DNA from: Polynucleobacter paneuropaeus
Lineage (GTDB): Bacteria; Pseudomonadota; Gammaproteobacteria; Burkholderiales; Burkholderiaceae
Direction: 5' to 3'
Assembly: GCF_003261235.1 (NCBI RefSeq)
Contig: NZ_CP030085.1
Location: 1,457,241 to 1,521,240 of the forward strand
DNA: 64,000 bases
Made by a program: the position numbers and the translations under genes. The notes under the pieces are model-generated. The model worked only from the letters and a program-made list of their open reading frames with translations. It ran no database searches and was not told the origin of the DNA. Positions 52,870 to 61,262 of the stretch are shown here, piece after piece; within the stretch, counting starts at the first letter, position 1; each line of letters opens with the position of its first letter.

Positions 52870-53397
52870 ATGGCTCAAGCTTTTATCGGATTTGGTGGGA
52901 ATGTCGGTGATACACGTCAGATCATCACTGATGCCATCGTTTGCTTGGCCTTACGCTGTGAGCTTACGATCACTGCCAAGAGCTGCTTTTATCAAAGCGC
53001 ACCTGTAGATGCCTTGGGCGGTGACTACATTAATGCCGTTGTAGAAATTGATACTGAACTGAGTCCTTATGGATTGCTGCATGTCTGCCAAGCGATAGAG
53101 CAACAGTTTGGTCGTGAGCGCCCCTATGCTAATGCTCCTCGGACTCTAGATCTGGATATTCTCTTTTTTGAGGGTGTTACTCAAAATGAGACCAACCTAA
53201 TCCTGCCCCACCCACGAATTATTGAACGTTCCTTTGTTTTGCTTCCCCTCTTAGAAATTGCCCCTGATTTCTTTGACCCCCAATTTGGAGAACTGAAGGC
53301 CCATTTACCCAAAGTTGCTCACCAACGGATCGAAAAACTCTCCTGCCGCAACTGTAATTGTGGCGAAAACACGGTTTATAGCCAATCAGTGCAGTAA
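52870..53397 (+). CDS. folK: 2-amino-4-hydroxy-6-hydroxymethyldihydropteridine diphosphokinase
   Basis: 175 aa. HPPK of folate synthesis. IGFGGNVGDTRQ near the N-terminus, RPYANAPRTLDLDILF (about 85-100, with the magnesium-binding D-L-D) and LPHPRIIERSFVLLPLLEI are the family signature. Normal core length (about 160) with a short Cys-containing tail (LSCRNCNCG) not usual for HPPK. Next to panB, as in many relatives. Confidence 0.94.
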   Translation: MAQAFIGFGGNVGDTRQIITDAIVCLALRCELTITAKSCFYQSAPVDALGGDYINAVVEIDTELSPYGLLHVCQAIEQQFGRERPYANAPRTLDLDILFFEGVTQNETNLILPHPRIIERSFVLLPLLEIAPDFFDPQFGELKAHLPKVAHQRIEKLSCRNCNCGENTVYSQSVQ

Positions 53398-53402
53398 TTC
53401 AT

Positions 53403-53408
53403 TAAACT
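53403..53408 (+). promoter_or_regulatory. Possible -10 for panB, leaderless spacing
   Basis: TAAACT (TAnnnT) with 6 bp (ctcgcc) before the panB ATG at 53415, and only 5 bp after the folK stop. It matches TATAAT at 4 of 6, weaker than in the other cases. Confidence 0.35.
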
Positions 53409-53414
53409 CTCGCC

Positions 53415-54233
53415 ATGGGTTACTTACAGGGCGACAAGCCAATCAATATCTCTAGGCTTCTCTCGATGCATGCCGAGCGAGAAAAAATCGCTATGCTGAC
53501 GGCATACGACTCCACCATGTCAGCACTTCTCAATCGCTGCGGTGTCGAAAGTATTTTGATTGGCGACTCTTTAGGCAATGTGATTCAAGGTCAAAGTTCT
53601 ACTACTCCAGTCACTGTAGAGCAGATGGTCTATCACACCCAGTGTGTCGTTCGCGCCAATACGCATGCTTTTCTGATTGCCGATCTTCCTTTTGCAAGCT
53701 ATGGCGATCCCATTCAAGCACTAGATTCTGCTGCGCAACTCATGCGTGCTGGTGCCGATATGGTCAAACTCGAAGGCGGCGGCGATTGGCAACTCGAAAT
53801 CATTCAATACTTGGTTGAACGCAGCGTACCCGTTTGTGCACATCTTGGGTTATTGCCACAATCGATTCATCTACTTGGCTCATTTAAAGTACAAGGTAAA
53901 ACCAAGACAGCAGCACAAGTGATGCATGAACAAGCTCTGGCTTGTGAACAAGTTGGGGCGCAGATGGTTGTGCTTGAAGCCATTCCTTCTTCGCTTGGCA
54001 GGCAAATCACTGACTCAGTATCGATTCCTACGATTGGGATTGGCGCAGGCCCAGACTGCTCTGGCCAGGTATTGGTCCTTCAGGATATGCTGGGTATTAG
54101 CACAGGACACCAACCGAAGTTTGTGAAAAACTTTGTTGAAGGCCACCCTTCAATCGAAGCTGCGATCAAAACCTACGTCAGAGAAGTGAAATCAGGCAAG
54201 TTTCCTGGCCCTGAGCACGGCTACTCCGGCTAA
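53415..54233 (+). CDS. panB: 3-methyl-2-oxobutanoate hydroxymethyltransferase
   Basis: 272 aa. First step of pantothenate synthesis, using methylene-THF. TAYDSTMSALLN, ILIGDSLGNVIQGQSSTTPV (about residues 49-68, metal-binding D-S), VKLEGG, and GIGAGPDCSGQVLV are PanB signatures. Together with coaBC in this window it lies on the CoA route. It ends 6 bp from the convergent dnaJ. Confidence 0.96.
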   Translation: MGYLQGDKPINISRLLSMHAEREKIAMLTAYDSTMSALLNRCGVESILIGDSLGNVIQGQSSTTPVTVEQMVYHTQCVVRANTHAFLIADLPFASYGDPIQALDSAAQLMRAGADMVKLEGGGDWQLEIIQYLVERSVPVCAHLGLLPQSIHLLGSFKVQGKTKTAAQVMHEQALACEQVGAQMVVLEAIPSSLGRQITDSVSIPTIGIGAGPDCSGQVLVLQDMLGISTGHQPKFVKNFVEGHPSIEAAIKTYVREVKSGKFPGPEHGYSG

Positions 54234-54239
54234 AGCCCA

Positions 54240-55370
54240 TCAGTTAAAAAAGCTTTTCACGCTCTCGAACCAACCTTTTTGGTTCGGGTTATGTTTATCA
54301 CCGCCTGACTTGAGGCTGTCGTCAAATTTTTGGAGTAATTTCTTTTGCTCCTCAGAGAGCTTCACGGGAGTTTCTACAACAACGTGAACAAAAAGATCGC
54401 CGATCAATGAAGAACGCAGACCCTTCATGCCTTTGTGACGTAGTCGGAAAGTTTTGCCAGTCTGCGTGCCTTCTGGAATTGGAAACTCTACTCGGCCAGA
54501 TAAAGTTGGCACTTCAATTTCTCCGCCCATCGTGGCAGTCGCAAAGGAGATTGGCATCTGCACATGCAGATCACTACCATCTCGTTCAAAGACTGGATGC
54601 GATCTAACGCGTACTTCCACATATAAATCACCCGATGGGCCACCGTTAATACCAGGCTCACCATTACCAACCGAGCGCACGCGCATACCATCATCAATTC
54701 CTGCTGGAATTTTGATTTCTAAAGTCTTTTGTTCTTTTAACTTGCCGCTACCATGGCAGGTCTTGCAAGGCTTCGGAATATATTCACCAGTACCGCGACA
54801 CTTAGGGCATGTTTGCTGCATTGAGAAAAAGCCCTGCTGAATGCGGACTTGACCATGGCCATCACAAGTAGGGCATTTTTCTGGCTTACTACCGGGCTCT
54901 GCGCCACTGCCATGACAAGTCTTGCAATTACTCCAGCTAGGCACCCGAATTTGTGTGGTGTAGCCCTCAGCAGCCTGCTCAAGAGTGATATCCATGTTGT
55001 AGCGCAAGTCAGCGCCCTTATAGACTTGAGGGCCGGCATGACGACCGCCAGCCTGTCCAAAGATGTCGCCAAAGATGTCTCCAAAGGCATCAGCAAATCC
55101 ACCTCCGCCAAAGCCACCACCAAAACCACCCATCGAGGGGTCAACTCCAGCATGGCCATATTGATCATAAGCAGCGCGTTTATTAGAGTCACTCAAAGTC
55201 TCATAAGCTTCTTTCACTTCTTTGAAGTCAGCTTCAGCACTCTTGCTATCGGGATTGCGATCGGGATGATGCTTCATCGCTAACTTGCGATAAGCTTTTT
55301 TTAACTCTTCATCCGTAGCGCTTCTGGAGACCCCAAGAACTTCGTAATAATCACGTTTACTTTTAGACAC
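54240..55370 (-). CDS. dnaJ: Chaperone DnaJ
   Basis: 376 aa. J domain (about 1-70) with HHPDRNPDS (HPD), Gly/Phe-rich region (GGFGGGFGGGGFADAFG, about 77-93), four CxxCxGxG zinc repeats (CKTCHGSG, CPTCDGHG, CPKCRGTG, CKTCHGSG, about 140-205) and the substrate-binding C-terminal domain. Full DnaJ. The start is GTG at 55370 with AAAGGGA upstream. It is separated from dnaK by 90 bp with a hairpin, and no separate sigma-32 site was seen, so it is probably read through from dnaK. Confidence 0.97.
   Translation of the reverse strand: MSKSKRDYYEVLGVSRSATDEELKKAYRKLAMKHHPDRNPDSKSAEADFKEVKEAYETLSDSNKRAAYDQYGHAGVDPSMGGFGGGFGGGGFADAFGDIFGDIFGQAGGRHAGPQVYKGADLRYNMDITLEQAAEGYTTQIRVPSWSNCKTCHGSGAEPGSKPEKCPTCDGHGQVRIQQGFFSMQQTCPKCRGTGEYIPKPCKTCHGSGKLKEQKTLEIKIPAGIDDGMRVRSVGNGEPGINGGPSGDLYVEVRVRSHPVFERDGSDLHVQMPISFATATMGGEIEVPTLSGRVEFPIPEGTQTGKTFRLRHKGMKGLRSSLIGDLFVHVVVETPVKLSEEQKKLLQKFDDSLKSGGDKHNPNQKGWFESVKSFFN
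54266..54286 (+). repeat. Inverted repeat in the 3' end of dnaJ
   Basis: CGAACCAA-ccttt-TTGGTTCG, a perfect 8-bp inverted repeat inside the last codons of dnaJ and 33 bp after the panB stop. There is no T-run, so its use as a terminator for panB is doubtful. Confidence 0.3.
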
Positions 55371-55400
55371 AAACCATTCCCTTTAACAAGCCGAAAGACA

Positions 55401-55423
55401 CAAGTCGGCACGAGGCCGACTTG
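55401..55423 (-). promoter_or_regulatory. Hairpin between dnaK and dnaJ
   Basis: CAAGTCGGC-acgag-GCCGACTTG, a 9-bp stem with a 5-nt loop and no T-run after it on the minus strand. A role as partial terminator or RNA-processing or stabilising site that sets the DnaK:DnaJ ratio is plausible. Confidence 0.45.
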
Positions 55424-55460
55424 GTGTTATTTCACTACAAAATGACTTAGCAATTTTCTA

Positions 55461-57392
55461 TTACTTTTTGTCATCAACCTCTTTAAAGTCAGCGTCGACC
55501 ACATCAGCATCAGGAGCTGTCGCTTGTGCACCAGGGTTTGCTCCAGGAGCAGCGCCGCTAGCTTTAGCTTGTTCTGCGGCCATCACCTTTTCGCCTAGCT
55601 TCTGGCTAGCCTTGCCTAATGCTTCTGTCTTGGCTTCAATGATTGCTTTATCACTACCTTTAATTGCTTCATCAAGCTCTTTTAAAGCAGCCTCAATGGC
55701 TTCTTTTTCAGCAGCTTCTAGACCAGCACCATGCTCCTCTAAAGCTTTCTTGGTACTGTGAGCCAAAGCGTCAGCAGTATTTCGAACGGTGACTAATTCC
55801 AAGGCTTTCTTATCTTCCTCAGCATTGGCCTCAGCATCCTTCACCATGCGCTGAATTTCTTCTTCGGTTAAACCAGAATTCGCCTTGATCGTGATCTTAT
55901 TTTCTTTACCAGTATTTTTGTCTTTTGCAGTGACATGCAAAATACCATTGGCATCGATATCAAAGGTTACTTCAATTTGAGGCTGACCACGAGGTGCAGC
56001 GCCAATACCTTCGAGATTAAATTCACCTAAGAGCTTATTGGCGGCTGCCATTTCACGCTCACCCTGGAAGCACTTAATGGTTACCGCTGGCTGATTATCT
56101 TCAGCAGTGGAGTAAACCTGTGAATGCTTGGTAGGAATCGTGGTGTTCTTTGGAATCATCTTGGTCATTACGCCGCCCAAGGTTTCGATACCTAAAGACA
56201 ATGGGGTAACGTCAAGCAGCAACACGTCTTTGCGATCGCCGGACAATACGGAACCCTGAATCGCTGCACCAACTGCTACTGCTTCATCGGGGTTGACGTC
56301 TTTACGTGGCTCTTTACCAAAGATGGATTTCACTTTGTCTTGAACTGCTGGCATACGGGTTTGACCGCCAACCAAGATGACGTCATCAATGTCGCTTACG
56401 TTGACACCAGCGTCCTTGATTGCTGTTAAGCAAGGGCCTGCAGTACGGTTGATAAGCTCTTCAACTAAGGATTCGAGCTTAGCGCGGGTTAACTTCAAGT
56501 TCAAATGCTTTGGGCCACCCGCATCTGCAGTGACATAAGGCAAATTGATTTCGGTTTGCTGGGCTGATGACAATTCGATCTTGGCTTTTTCAGCGGCATC
56601 TTTCAAGCGTTGTAATGCCAATACGTCTTTACTTAAATCAACACCCTGCTCTTTTTTGAACTCGGCAATGATCCAATCAATAATGCGCTGGTCAAAGTCT
56701 TCACCACCTAAGAAGGTATCACCATTAGTGGACATCACCTCAAATTGCTTCTCGCCATCGACGTTAGCAATCTCAATAATGGAGACGTCAAAGGTACCGC
56801 CGCCTAAGTCATACACAGCGATCTTACGATCCACTTTATCTTGCTTGTCTAAGCCGAATGCCAAAGCAGCTGCAGTTGGCTCATTAATAATGCGCTTGAC
56901 ATCTAAGCCAGCGATACGACCAGCATCTTTCGTTGCTTGACGTTGACTGTCATTGAAGTAAGCGGGAACCGTAATCACTGCTTCAGTGACTTCCTCGCCG
57001 AGATAATCTTCAGCAGTCTTTTTCATCTTACGCAGAATCTCTGCGGAGACTTGTTGTGGCGCCATTTTTTTATCGCGAGCAGATACCCAGGCATCTCCGT
57101 TTTCCGCTTTGATAATGGCGTAAGGCATCAAGCCGATGTCTTTTTGAACTTCAGCATCCTCAAACTTACGACCCATCAGACGCTTGACAGCGTAAACAGT
57201 GTTCTTAGGGTTAGTAACTGACTGACGTTTTGCAGGAGCGCCGACCAATACTTCGCCATCCTCAAGGTAGGCGATGATTGAAGGAGTGGTTCGAGCACCT
57301 TCTGCATTCTCGATCACTTTAGGTGCATTGTTTTCTACAACAGAAACGCACGAGTTCGTGGTTCCTAAGTCGATTCCGATAATCTTTCCCAT
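55461..57392 (-). CDS. dnaK: Chaperone DnaK (Hsp70)
   Basis: 643 aa. GIDLGTTNSCVSVV at the N-terminus, YDLGGGTFDVSI (about residues 194-205), LVGGQTRMPAVQ, linker VLLLDVTPLSLGIETLGG, then substrate-binding domain and a lid; the end DADVVDADFKEVDDKK is the normal Gram-negative tail. GGAG lies just before the ATG. Sigma-32 promoter upstream. Works with DnaJ and GrpE on both sides of it. Confidence 0.98.
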   Translation of the reverse strand: MGKIIGIDLGTTNSCVSVVENNAPKVIENAEGARTTPSIIAYLEDGEVLVGAPAKRQSVTNPKNTVYAVKRLMGRKFEDAEVQKDIGLMPYAIIKAENGDAWVSARDKKMAPQQVSAEILRKMKKTAEDYLGEEVTEAVITVPAYFNDSQRQATKDAGRIAGLDVKRIINEPTAAALAFGLDKQDKVDRKIAVYDLGGGTFDVSIIEIANVDGEKQFEVMSTNGDTFLGGEDFDQRIIDWIIAEFKKEQGVDLSKDVLALQRLKDAAEKAKIELSSAQQTEINLPYVTADAGGPKHLNLKLTRAKLESLVEELINRTAGPCLTAIKDAGVNVSDIDDVILVGGQTRMPAVQDKVKSIFGKEPRKDVNPDEAVAVGAAIQGSVLSGDRKDVLLLDVTPLSLGIETLGGVMTKMIPKNTTIPTKHSQVYSTAEDNQPAVTIKCFQGEREMAAANKLLGEFNLEGIGAAPRGQPQIEVTFDIDANGILHVTAKDKNTGKENKITIKANSGLTEEEIQRMVKDAEANAEEDKKALELVTVRNTADALAHSTKKALEEHGAGLEAAEKEAIEAALKELDEAIKGSDKAIIEAKTEALGKASQKLGEKVMAAEQAKASGAAPGANPGAQATAPDADVVDADFKEVDDKK

Positions 57393-57460
57393 AATTGCTC
57401 CAATAATGAAATGGTTAGGTAATTTGTCTTAATTACTACTTGCGATAAATTGATATCGAT

Positions 57461-57489
57461 TAAATGGGGTCCAAAGACAGGAATTCAAG
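57461..57489 (-). promoter_or_regulatory. Sigma-32 (RpoH) promoter of dnaK
   Basis: On the minus strand CTTGAAT (57489-57483), 13 bp, CCCCATTTA (57469-57461). This is nearly the same as E. coli dnaK P1 and has the same spacing. The leader to dnaK is about 60 nt. No CIRCE element is present. Confidence 0.9.
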
Positions 57490-57502
57490 GGGCAAAAATG
57501 CA

Positions 57503-57526
57503 AAAAAGGCAGAAATCTGCCTTTTT
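57503..57526 (-). terminator. Terminator between grpE and dnaK
   Basis: AAAAAGGCAGA-aa-TCTGCCTTTTT, an 11-bp stem whose loop likely opens by a pair or two, followed on the minus strand by T. It sits after grpE and just before the dnaK heat-shock promoter, so dnaK is a separate unit. Confidence 0.8.
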
Positions 57527-57550
57527 CTGGGTATTTCGAGTGAAAAACCG

Positions 57551-58087
57551 CTATTTTGGGGCGCTGACCGTCACTAAAGCAGGTCGCAAAACCCGGTCGG
57601 CAATCGAATATCCACGTTGCAATACGGAAACCACGGTATTGGCTTCCTGCTCTGATGGCACTGAAGCAATTGCCTGGTGGTGGTGGGGGTCAAATTTATC
57701 CCCCACAGCAGGATTGATCTCGCTCATCTTACCCTTTTCAAAGGCGCTCAAAAGCTGCTTCAAGGTAATTTCTAGACCCTCTTTAAATGCCTTGGCATCA
57801 ACCGCTTCAGCACTGAGAGCGGCATAGAGGCTATCGGTTACAGGAACCAGATGCTCTGCAAAGTTCTCTATCGCAAACTTGTGGGCTTTAGCAATATCTT
57901 CTACTGCACGACGGCGAATGTTTTCACCTTCGGCCTTAGCTCTCAAAAAATGATCTTGTGCTTCAAGCAATTTTTGATTGAGCTCCTCGATGATTTGCTC
58001 GGGAGTCTGCACAGCAATTTCTGGCTCGCTTGGAGTCTGTGCTGGTTGATCAGATTCAGTAGAAGGATTTGGATTTTCAGTTGTCAT
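57551..58087 (-). CDS. grpE: Nucleotide exchange factor GrpE
   Basis: 178 aa from ATG 58087 (MTTENPNPSTESDQPAQ); a longer in-frame start would read through the sigma-32 promoter. Acidic disordered head, long helix (about 40-90, NQKLLEAQDHFLRAKAEGEN), then the GrpE beta domain with FDPHHHQAIASVP and VLQRGYSIADRVLRPALVTV. Releases ADP from DnaK. Own promoter and terminator. Confidence 0.95.
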   Translation of the reverse strand: MTTENPNPSTESDQPAQTPSEPEIAVQTPEQIIEELNQKLLEAQDHFLRAKAEGENIRRRAVEDIAKAHKFAIENFAEHLVPVTDSLYAALSAEAVDAKAFKEGLEITLKQLLSAFEKGKMSEINPAVGDKFDPHHHQAIASVPSEQEANTVVSVLQRGYSIADRVLRPALVTVSAPK

Positions 58088-58130
58088 AGTGGGTGATTGT
58101 TTGATTAAATCGGTGCCATTAAAGCAATAT

Positions 58131-58154
58131 GGGGGCAAGTTTGCCCATTTCAAG
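58131..58154 (-). promoter_or_regulatory. Sigma-32 (RpoH) promoter of grpE
   Basis: On the minus strand CTTGAAA (58154-58148), 13 bp, CCCCAT (58134-58129) continuing ATT. A full match to the sigma-32 consensus with the same spacing as the dnaK site. It lies between the hemH stop and grpE; leader about 30-40 nt. Confidence 0.9.
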
Positions 58155-58161
58155 GATGCGT

Positions 58162-59256
58162 TTAAACAGCATGGATTTTGGCTGCCTCCGCACGCTGATT
58201 ACGCAATGTAAGCTCATCAGCAGATTCCGTTCCCAAAGACCAACCCAGGAGGTGCTGTTCAGCAATATCGGCAAGCGCATCAATCCATTCTGGATTGCTA
58301 TTTAGACAAGGAATATAGCGATAGTCTCTGCCACCGTGCTCTAGGAAAATTTCTCGCGCTTCCATTGCAATCTCCTCTAACGTTTCAAGACAGTCGGCAG
58401 GAAAGCCAGGGCAAAAAATATCAATCCTCTTACATCCCTCTTTAGCTAATTTCTCAATCGTTGGTGCCGTGTAAGGCTTTAACCACTCTGCTCTACCAAA
58501 ACGCGATTGGAAGGTAACTAGATATTCACCAGGCTCTAAACCCAGCGATTCACCCAAAAGACGACCTGTTTTTAAACATTCGCAATGATAGGGATCGCCC
58601 TTCATGAGGTTACGTTTAGGCAGGCCATGAAAGGACATGACAAAACGATCGCCTGCAGCAAAATCAGGGCGGCCATCTTTTTCCCAAGCGCTGAGGACTT
58701 GATTACGCAGAGCTTGAATATAGGCTGGATGATCGTGATAGTGCTTGACTAAGCGCAGTTCAGGCTGATCTCGCCAGGTTTTCAATACCCGAAATACCTC
58801 GTCAAAACTCGATGCACTAGTCGTAGCCGAATACTGTGGGTAGAGAGGCAGCAATAACAGGCGCTCCATACCTTGCTCTTTTAGACTCACGAGGGCTTGC
58901 TCTGTAGAAGGCTCGCCATAACGCATAGCTAGATCTACCAACACCGTATGCCCTTGATCAGCGAATACTTCTGCTAACTCTTTTGCCTGCAGTCGCGAAT
59001 AGTGCATCAAAGGGGAGCCTAGCTTGGGCAACCAAATCGAAGCATATTTTTTTGCAGAGGCTCCGCTGCGAATCGGCAGAATAATGCCATTCAAAATGAA
59101 CCACCAAATCACGCGGGGAATTTCCACAACCCGAGGATCAGATAAAAATTCTTTGAGATACGCTCTTACAGCTTTTGCTGTGGGGGCGCTGGGTGTGCCT
59201 AAGTTGAGCAATAACACTGCAGTCTTAGAAGCACGTAAATGGGGATTAGTATTCAA
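58162..59256 (-). CDS. hemH: Ferrochelatase
   Basis: 364 aa. Inserts iron into protoporphyrin IX, the last step of heme synthesis. LLLNLGTPSAPTAKAVRAYL near the N-terminus, PLYPQYSATTSAS (about 139-151), FSFHGLPKR-type MSFHGLPKRNL with the metal-site His (about 210), and CPGFPADCLETLEEI near 280-295. Start is TTG 59256, as no ATG or GTG precedes the conserved region in frame. It sits between hrcA and grpE, 26 bp after hrcA. Confidence 0.95.
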   Translation of the reverse strand: MNTNPHLRASKTAVLLLNLGTPSAPTAKAVRAYLKEFLSDPRVVEIPRVIWWFILNGIILPIRSGASAKKYASIWLPKLGSPLMHYSRLQAKELAEVFADQGHTVLVDLAMRYGEPSTEQALVSLKEQGMERLLLLPLYPQYSATTSASSFDEVFRVLKTWRDQPELRLVKHYHDHPAYIQALRNQVLSAWEKDGRPDFAAGDRFVMSFHGLPKRNLMKGDPYHCECLKTGRLLGESLGLEPGEYLVTFQSRFGRAEWLKPYTAPTIEKLAKEGCKRIDIFCPGFPADCLETLEEIAMEAREIFLEHGGRDYRYIPCLNSNPEWIDALADIAEQHLLGWSLGTESADELTLRNQRAEAAKIHAV

Positions 59257-59282
59257 GGCTTTATCTCATCAAAAGAGTGTCA

Positions 59283-60293
59283 TTAGGAGCTTAGTGCCCC
59301 AGATAATAATTTAGAAGTGATGTCGACAATCGGAATCACTCTGTCATAAGCCATGCGGGTCGGACCTATGACACCTAAGGTACCAACGATCTGGCCATCC
59401 ACACTATAGGGGGCACTGATCACCGCGAGATCTTCATAGGGCAAGAGATCGCTCTCACCGCCAATGAAAATCTGAATACCGTCAGCGTGGCTAGAGACAT
59501 CTAAGAGTTGTAGCAAAACAGACTTCTGCTCTAGCAAATCAAACATCTTACGTAGCTTATCTAAATTAGAACTGAGATCACCGACATTGAGTAAGCGGCG
59601 CTCTCCAGACATGACTACATCACTTTGTCCCATACCGTAATCGGTAACACCGCTTTGAAGAGCGAGGGCCATTAAACCAGAAATGTCACTCCGTAAATTA
59701 TCAAGATCAGATTTGAGGTGATTTCTGACTTCAATAAAACTCTTGCCGGCAAACTGACTGTTAATGTAATTGCTGGCCTCAATGAGTTGACTTGGGGTGT
59801 AGTCCTGGGTCGTTGGCAGAATCCGATTTTGCACATCACCTTCAGGAGTAACTACGATCAACAAAATCTTGCCTTCGCCCAAACGCAAGAATTCAATATG
59901 TTTGAAGACCTGCGCTCTTTTGGGTGTCATGACTACCCCGGCAAAATGAGTCAAATTAGACAAAATTTGTGCCGCTGAATTCATCACCCGCTGGGGAGAG
60001 TCTGGCAAAAGCCCTTTTTCCATCTCACGAGCTGCAATCTCTTCCAAAGGCCTGACGGTAACCATGGTGTCCACAAAGAGCCGATAACCTCTTGGGGTCG
60101 GTATTCGCCCAGCTGAGGTATGGGGGCTGGTAACCAAACCCAAATCCTCTAAATCAGCCATCACATTACGAATGGTGGCAGCAGAAAGGTCTAAGCCCGA
60201 GAACCGGGAAAGCGTCCGGGAGCCAATCGGCTGTCCCTCTTCGATATAGCGCTCGATGAGGGTTTTAAGGAGGGTGCGAGAACGGTCATCCAT
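59283..60293 (-). CDS. hrcA: Heat-inducible transcription repressor HrcA
   Basis: 336 aa. N-terminal winged helix (about 1-75): RTLLKTLIERYIEEGQPIGS, then LSAATIRNVMADLEDLGLV and SPHTSAGRIPT, the HrcA DNA-binding signature; dimerisation and GAF-like part beyond. It represses chaperone genes by binding CIRCE. No CIRCE is visible near dnaK, grpE or hrcA, so its targets (perhaps groES-groEL) must lie outside the window. Divergent from nadK. Confidence 0.95.
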   Translation of the reverse strand: MDDRSRTLLKTLIERYIEEGQPIGSRTLSRFSGLDLSAATIRNVMADLEDLGLVTSPHTSAGRIPTPRGYRLFVDTMVTVRPLEEIAAREMEKGLLPDSPQRVMNSAAQILSNLTHFAGVVMTPKRAQVFKHIEFLRLGEGKILLIVVTPEGDVQNRILPTTQDYTPSQLIEASNYINSQFAGKSFIEVRNHLKSDLDNLRSDISGLMALALQSGVTDYGMGQSDVVMSGERRLLNVGDLSSNLDKLRKMFDLLEQKSVLLQLLDVSSHADGIQIFIGGESDLLPYEDLAVISAPYSVDGQIVGTLGVIGPTRMAYDRVIPIVDITSKLLSGALSS

Positions 60294-60318
60294 GGTGGAA
60301 GGGATTGGGTGCCTATGG

Positions 60319-60324
60319 TTTAAT
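60319..60324 (+). promoter_or_regulatory. Extended -10 for nadK, leaderless spacing
   Basis: TGg-TTTAAT (60316-60324), then 6 bp (cgttat) and the nadK ATG at 60331. The TGn extension supports a real promoter without a -35. No ribosome site. Confidence 0.55.
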
Positions 60325-60330
60325 CGTTAT

Positions 60331-61236
60331 ATGTTAAGCCCATCTGCAAATTCTCCCAAAAAGGCCTTCAAGCGGATTGCCTTGGTTGGCAAATACCAGG
60401 CCGAAGGGATCCTGGCCCATCTGCAAGACTTGGCAAAGCTGATTAAAAGCCTTGGCTGCGAGGTCTTCATCGAAGCCGGGACTGCAAGCCACTTGGGGCT
60501 TAAGGACTTTCAGAGCAAACAGGTCGCTGAATTTTCCGGATCGATTGATTTAACCGTGGTCCTTGGAGGCGACGGTACCATGCTGGCGATTGGTCGACAA
60601 TTAGCTGGCAGCAATGTTCCCTTAGTAGGTATCAATATGGGGCGACTAGGTTACATGACCGATATTCCCATTCAAGATGTTGCAACCGTATTACCCAAAA
60701 TCATTGCGGGCGATTATGAAGCAGATACCAGAACACTCTTGGATGCAGTTGTACTCCGCAATCAAAAAGAAATTAACCGCGCCCTTGCGCTCAACGATGT
60801 TGTAGTGAATCGCTCCGGAATCTCTGGGATGGTTGAACTTGCAGTGAGCGTAAATGGTTCCTTTATGTATAACCAACGCTCTGATGGTTTGATTGTTTCT
60901 ACTCCTACTGGCTCTACTGCTTATGCTTTGTCTGCAGGTGGTCCCATCCTGCATCCTCGTGTTGCCGGCATCCTCCTTGTTCCAATTGCACCGCACTCCT
61001 TATCGAATCGCCCTATAGTCTTACCCGAGGATGTCATGATTAGCATTAAGGTTGTTGAAGGGCATGAAGTGATTGTCAATTTTGATATGCAGTCCCTAAC
61101 CAATCTGCAATCTGGTGACACCATCGAAGTGAGTCAATCTAAAAAAACCATCAGCCTCTTGCATCCTCGTGGTCATAGTGACTACAAAACCTTGCGTGAG
61201 AAGCTGCATTGGAATGAGTATCCCTCGACATTCTGA
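60331..61236 (+). CDS. nadK: NAD kinase
   Basis: 301 aa from ATG 60331; earlier in-frame starts lie within antisense hrcA and its promoter. Signature VVLGGDGTMLAIGR (GGDGT, about residues 70-83), NMGRLGYMTDI, NDVVVNRSG and STPTGSTAYALSAGGPI. Phosphorylates NAD to NADP. The nadK-recN pair is conserved in proteobacteria. Leaderless mRNA predicted. Confidence 0.96.
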   Translation: MLSPSANSPKKAFKRIALVGKYQAEGILAHLQDLAKLIKSLGCEVFIEAGTASHLGLKDFQSKQVAEFSGSIDLTVVLGGDGTMLAIGRQLAGSNVPLVGINMGRLGYMTDIPIQDVATVLPKIIAGDYEADTRTLLDAVVLRNQKEINRALALNDVVVNRSGISGMVELAVSVNGSFMYNQRSDGLIVSTPTGSTAYALSAGGPILHPRVAGILLVPIAPHSLSNRPIVLPEDVMISIKVVEGHEVIVNFDMQSLTNLQSGDTIEVSQSKKTISLLHPRGHSDYKTLREKLHWNEYPSTF

Positions 61237-61262
61237 TGTCGCATTTATCAGTACGCTAGACC

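Noticed and set aside
55040..55140. GGC/CCA-rich repeats as a repeat element
   Set aside because: They encode the Gly/Phe-rich region of DnaJ.
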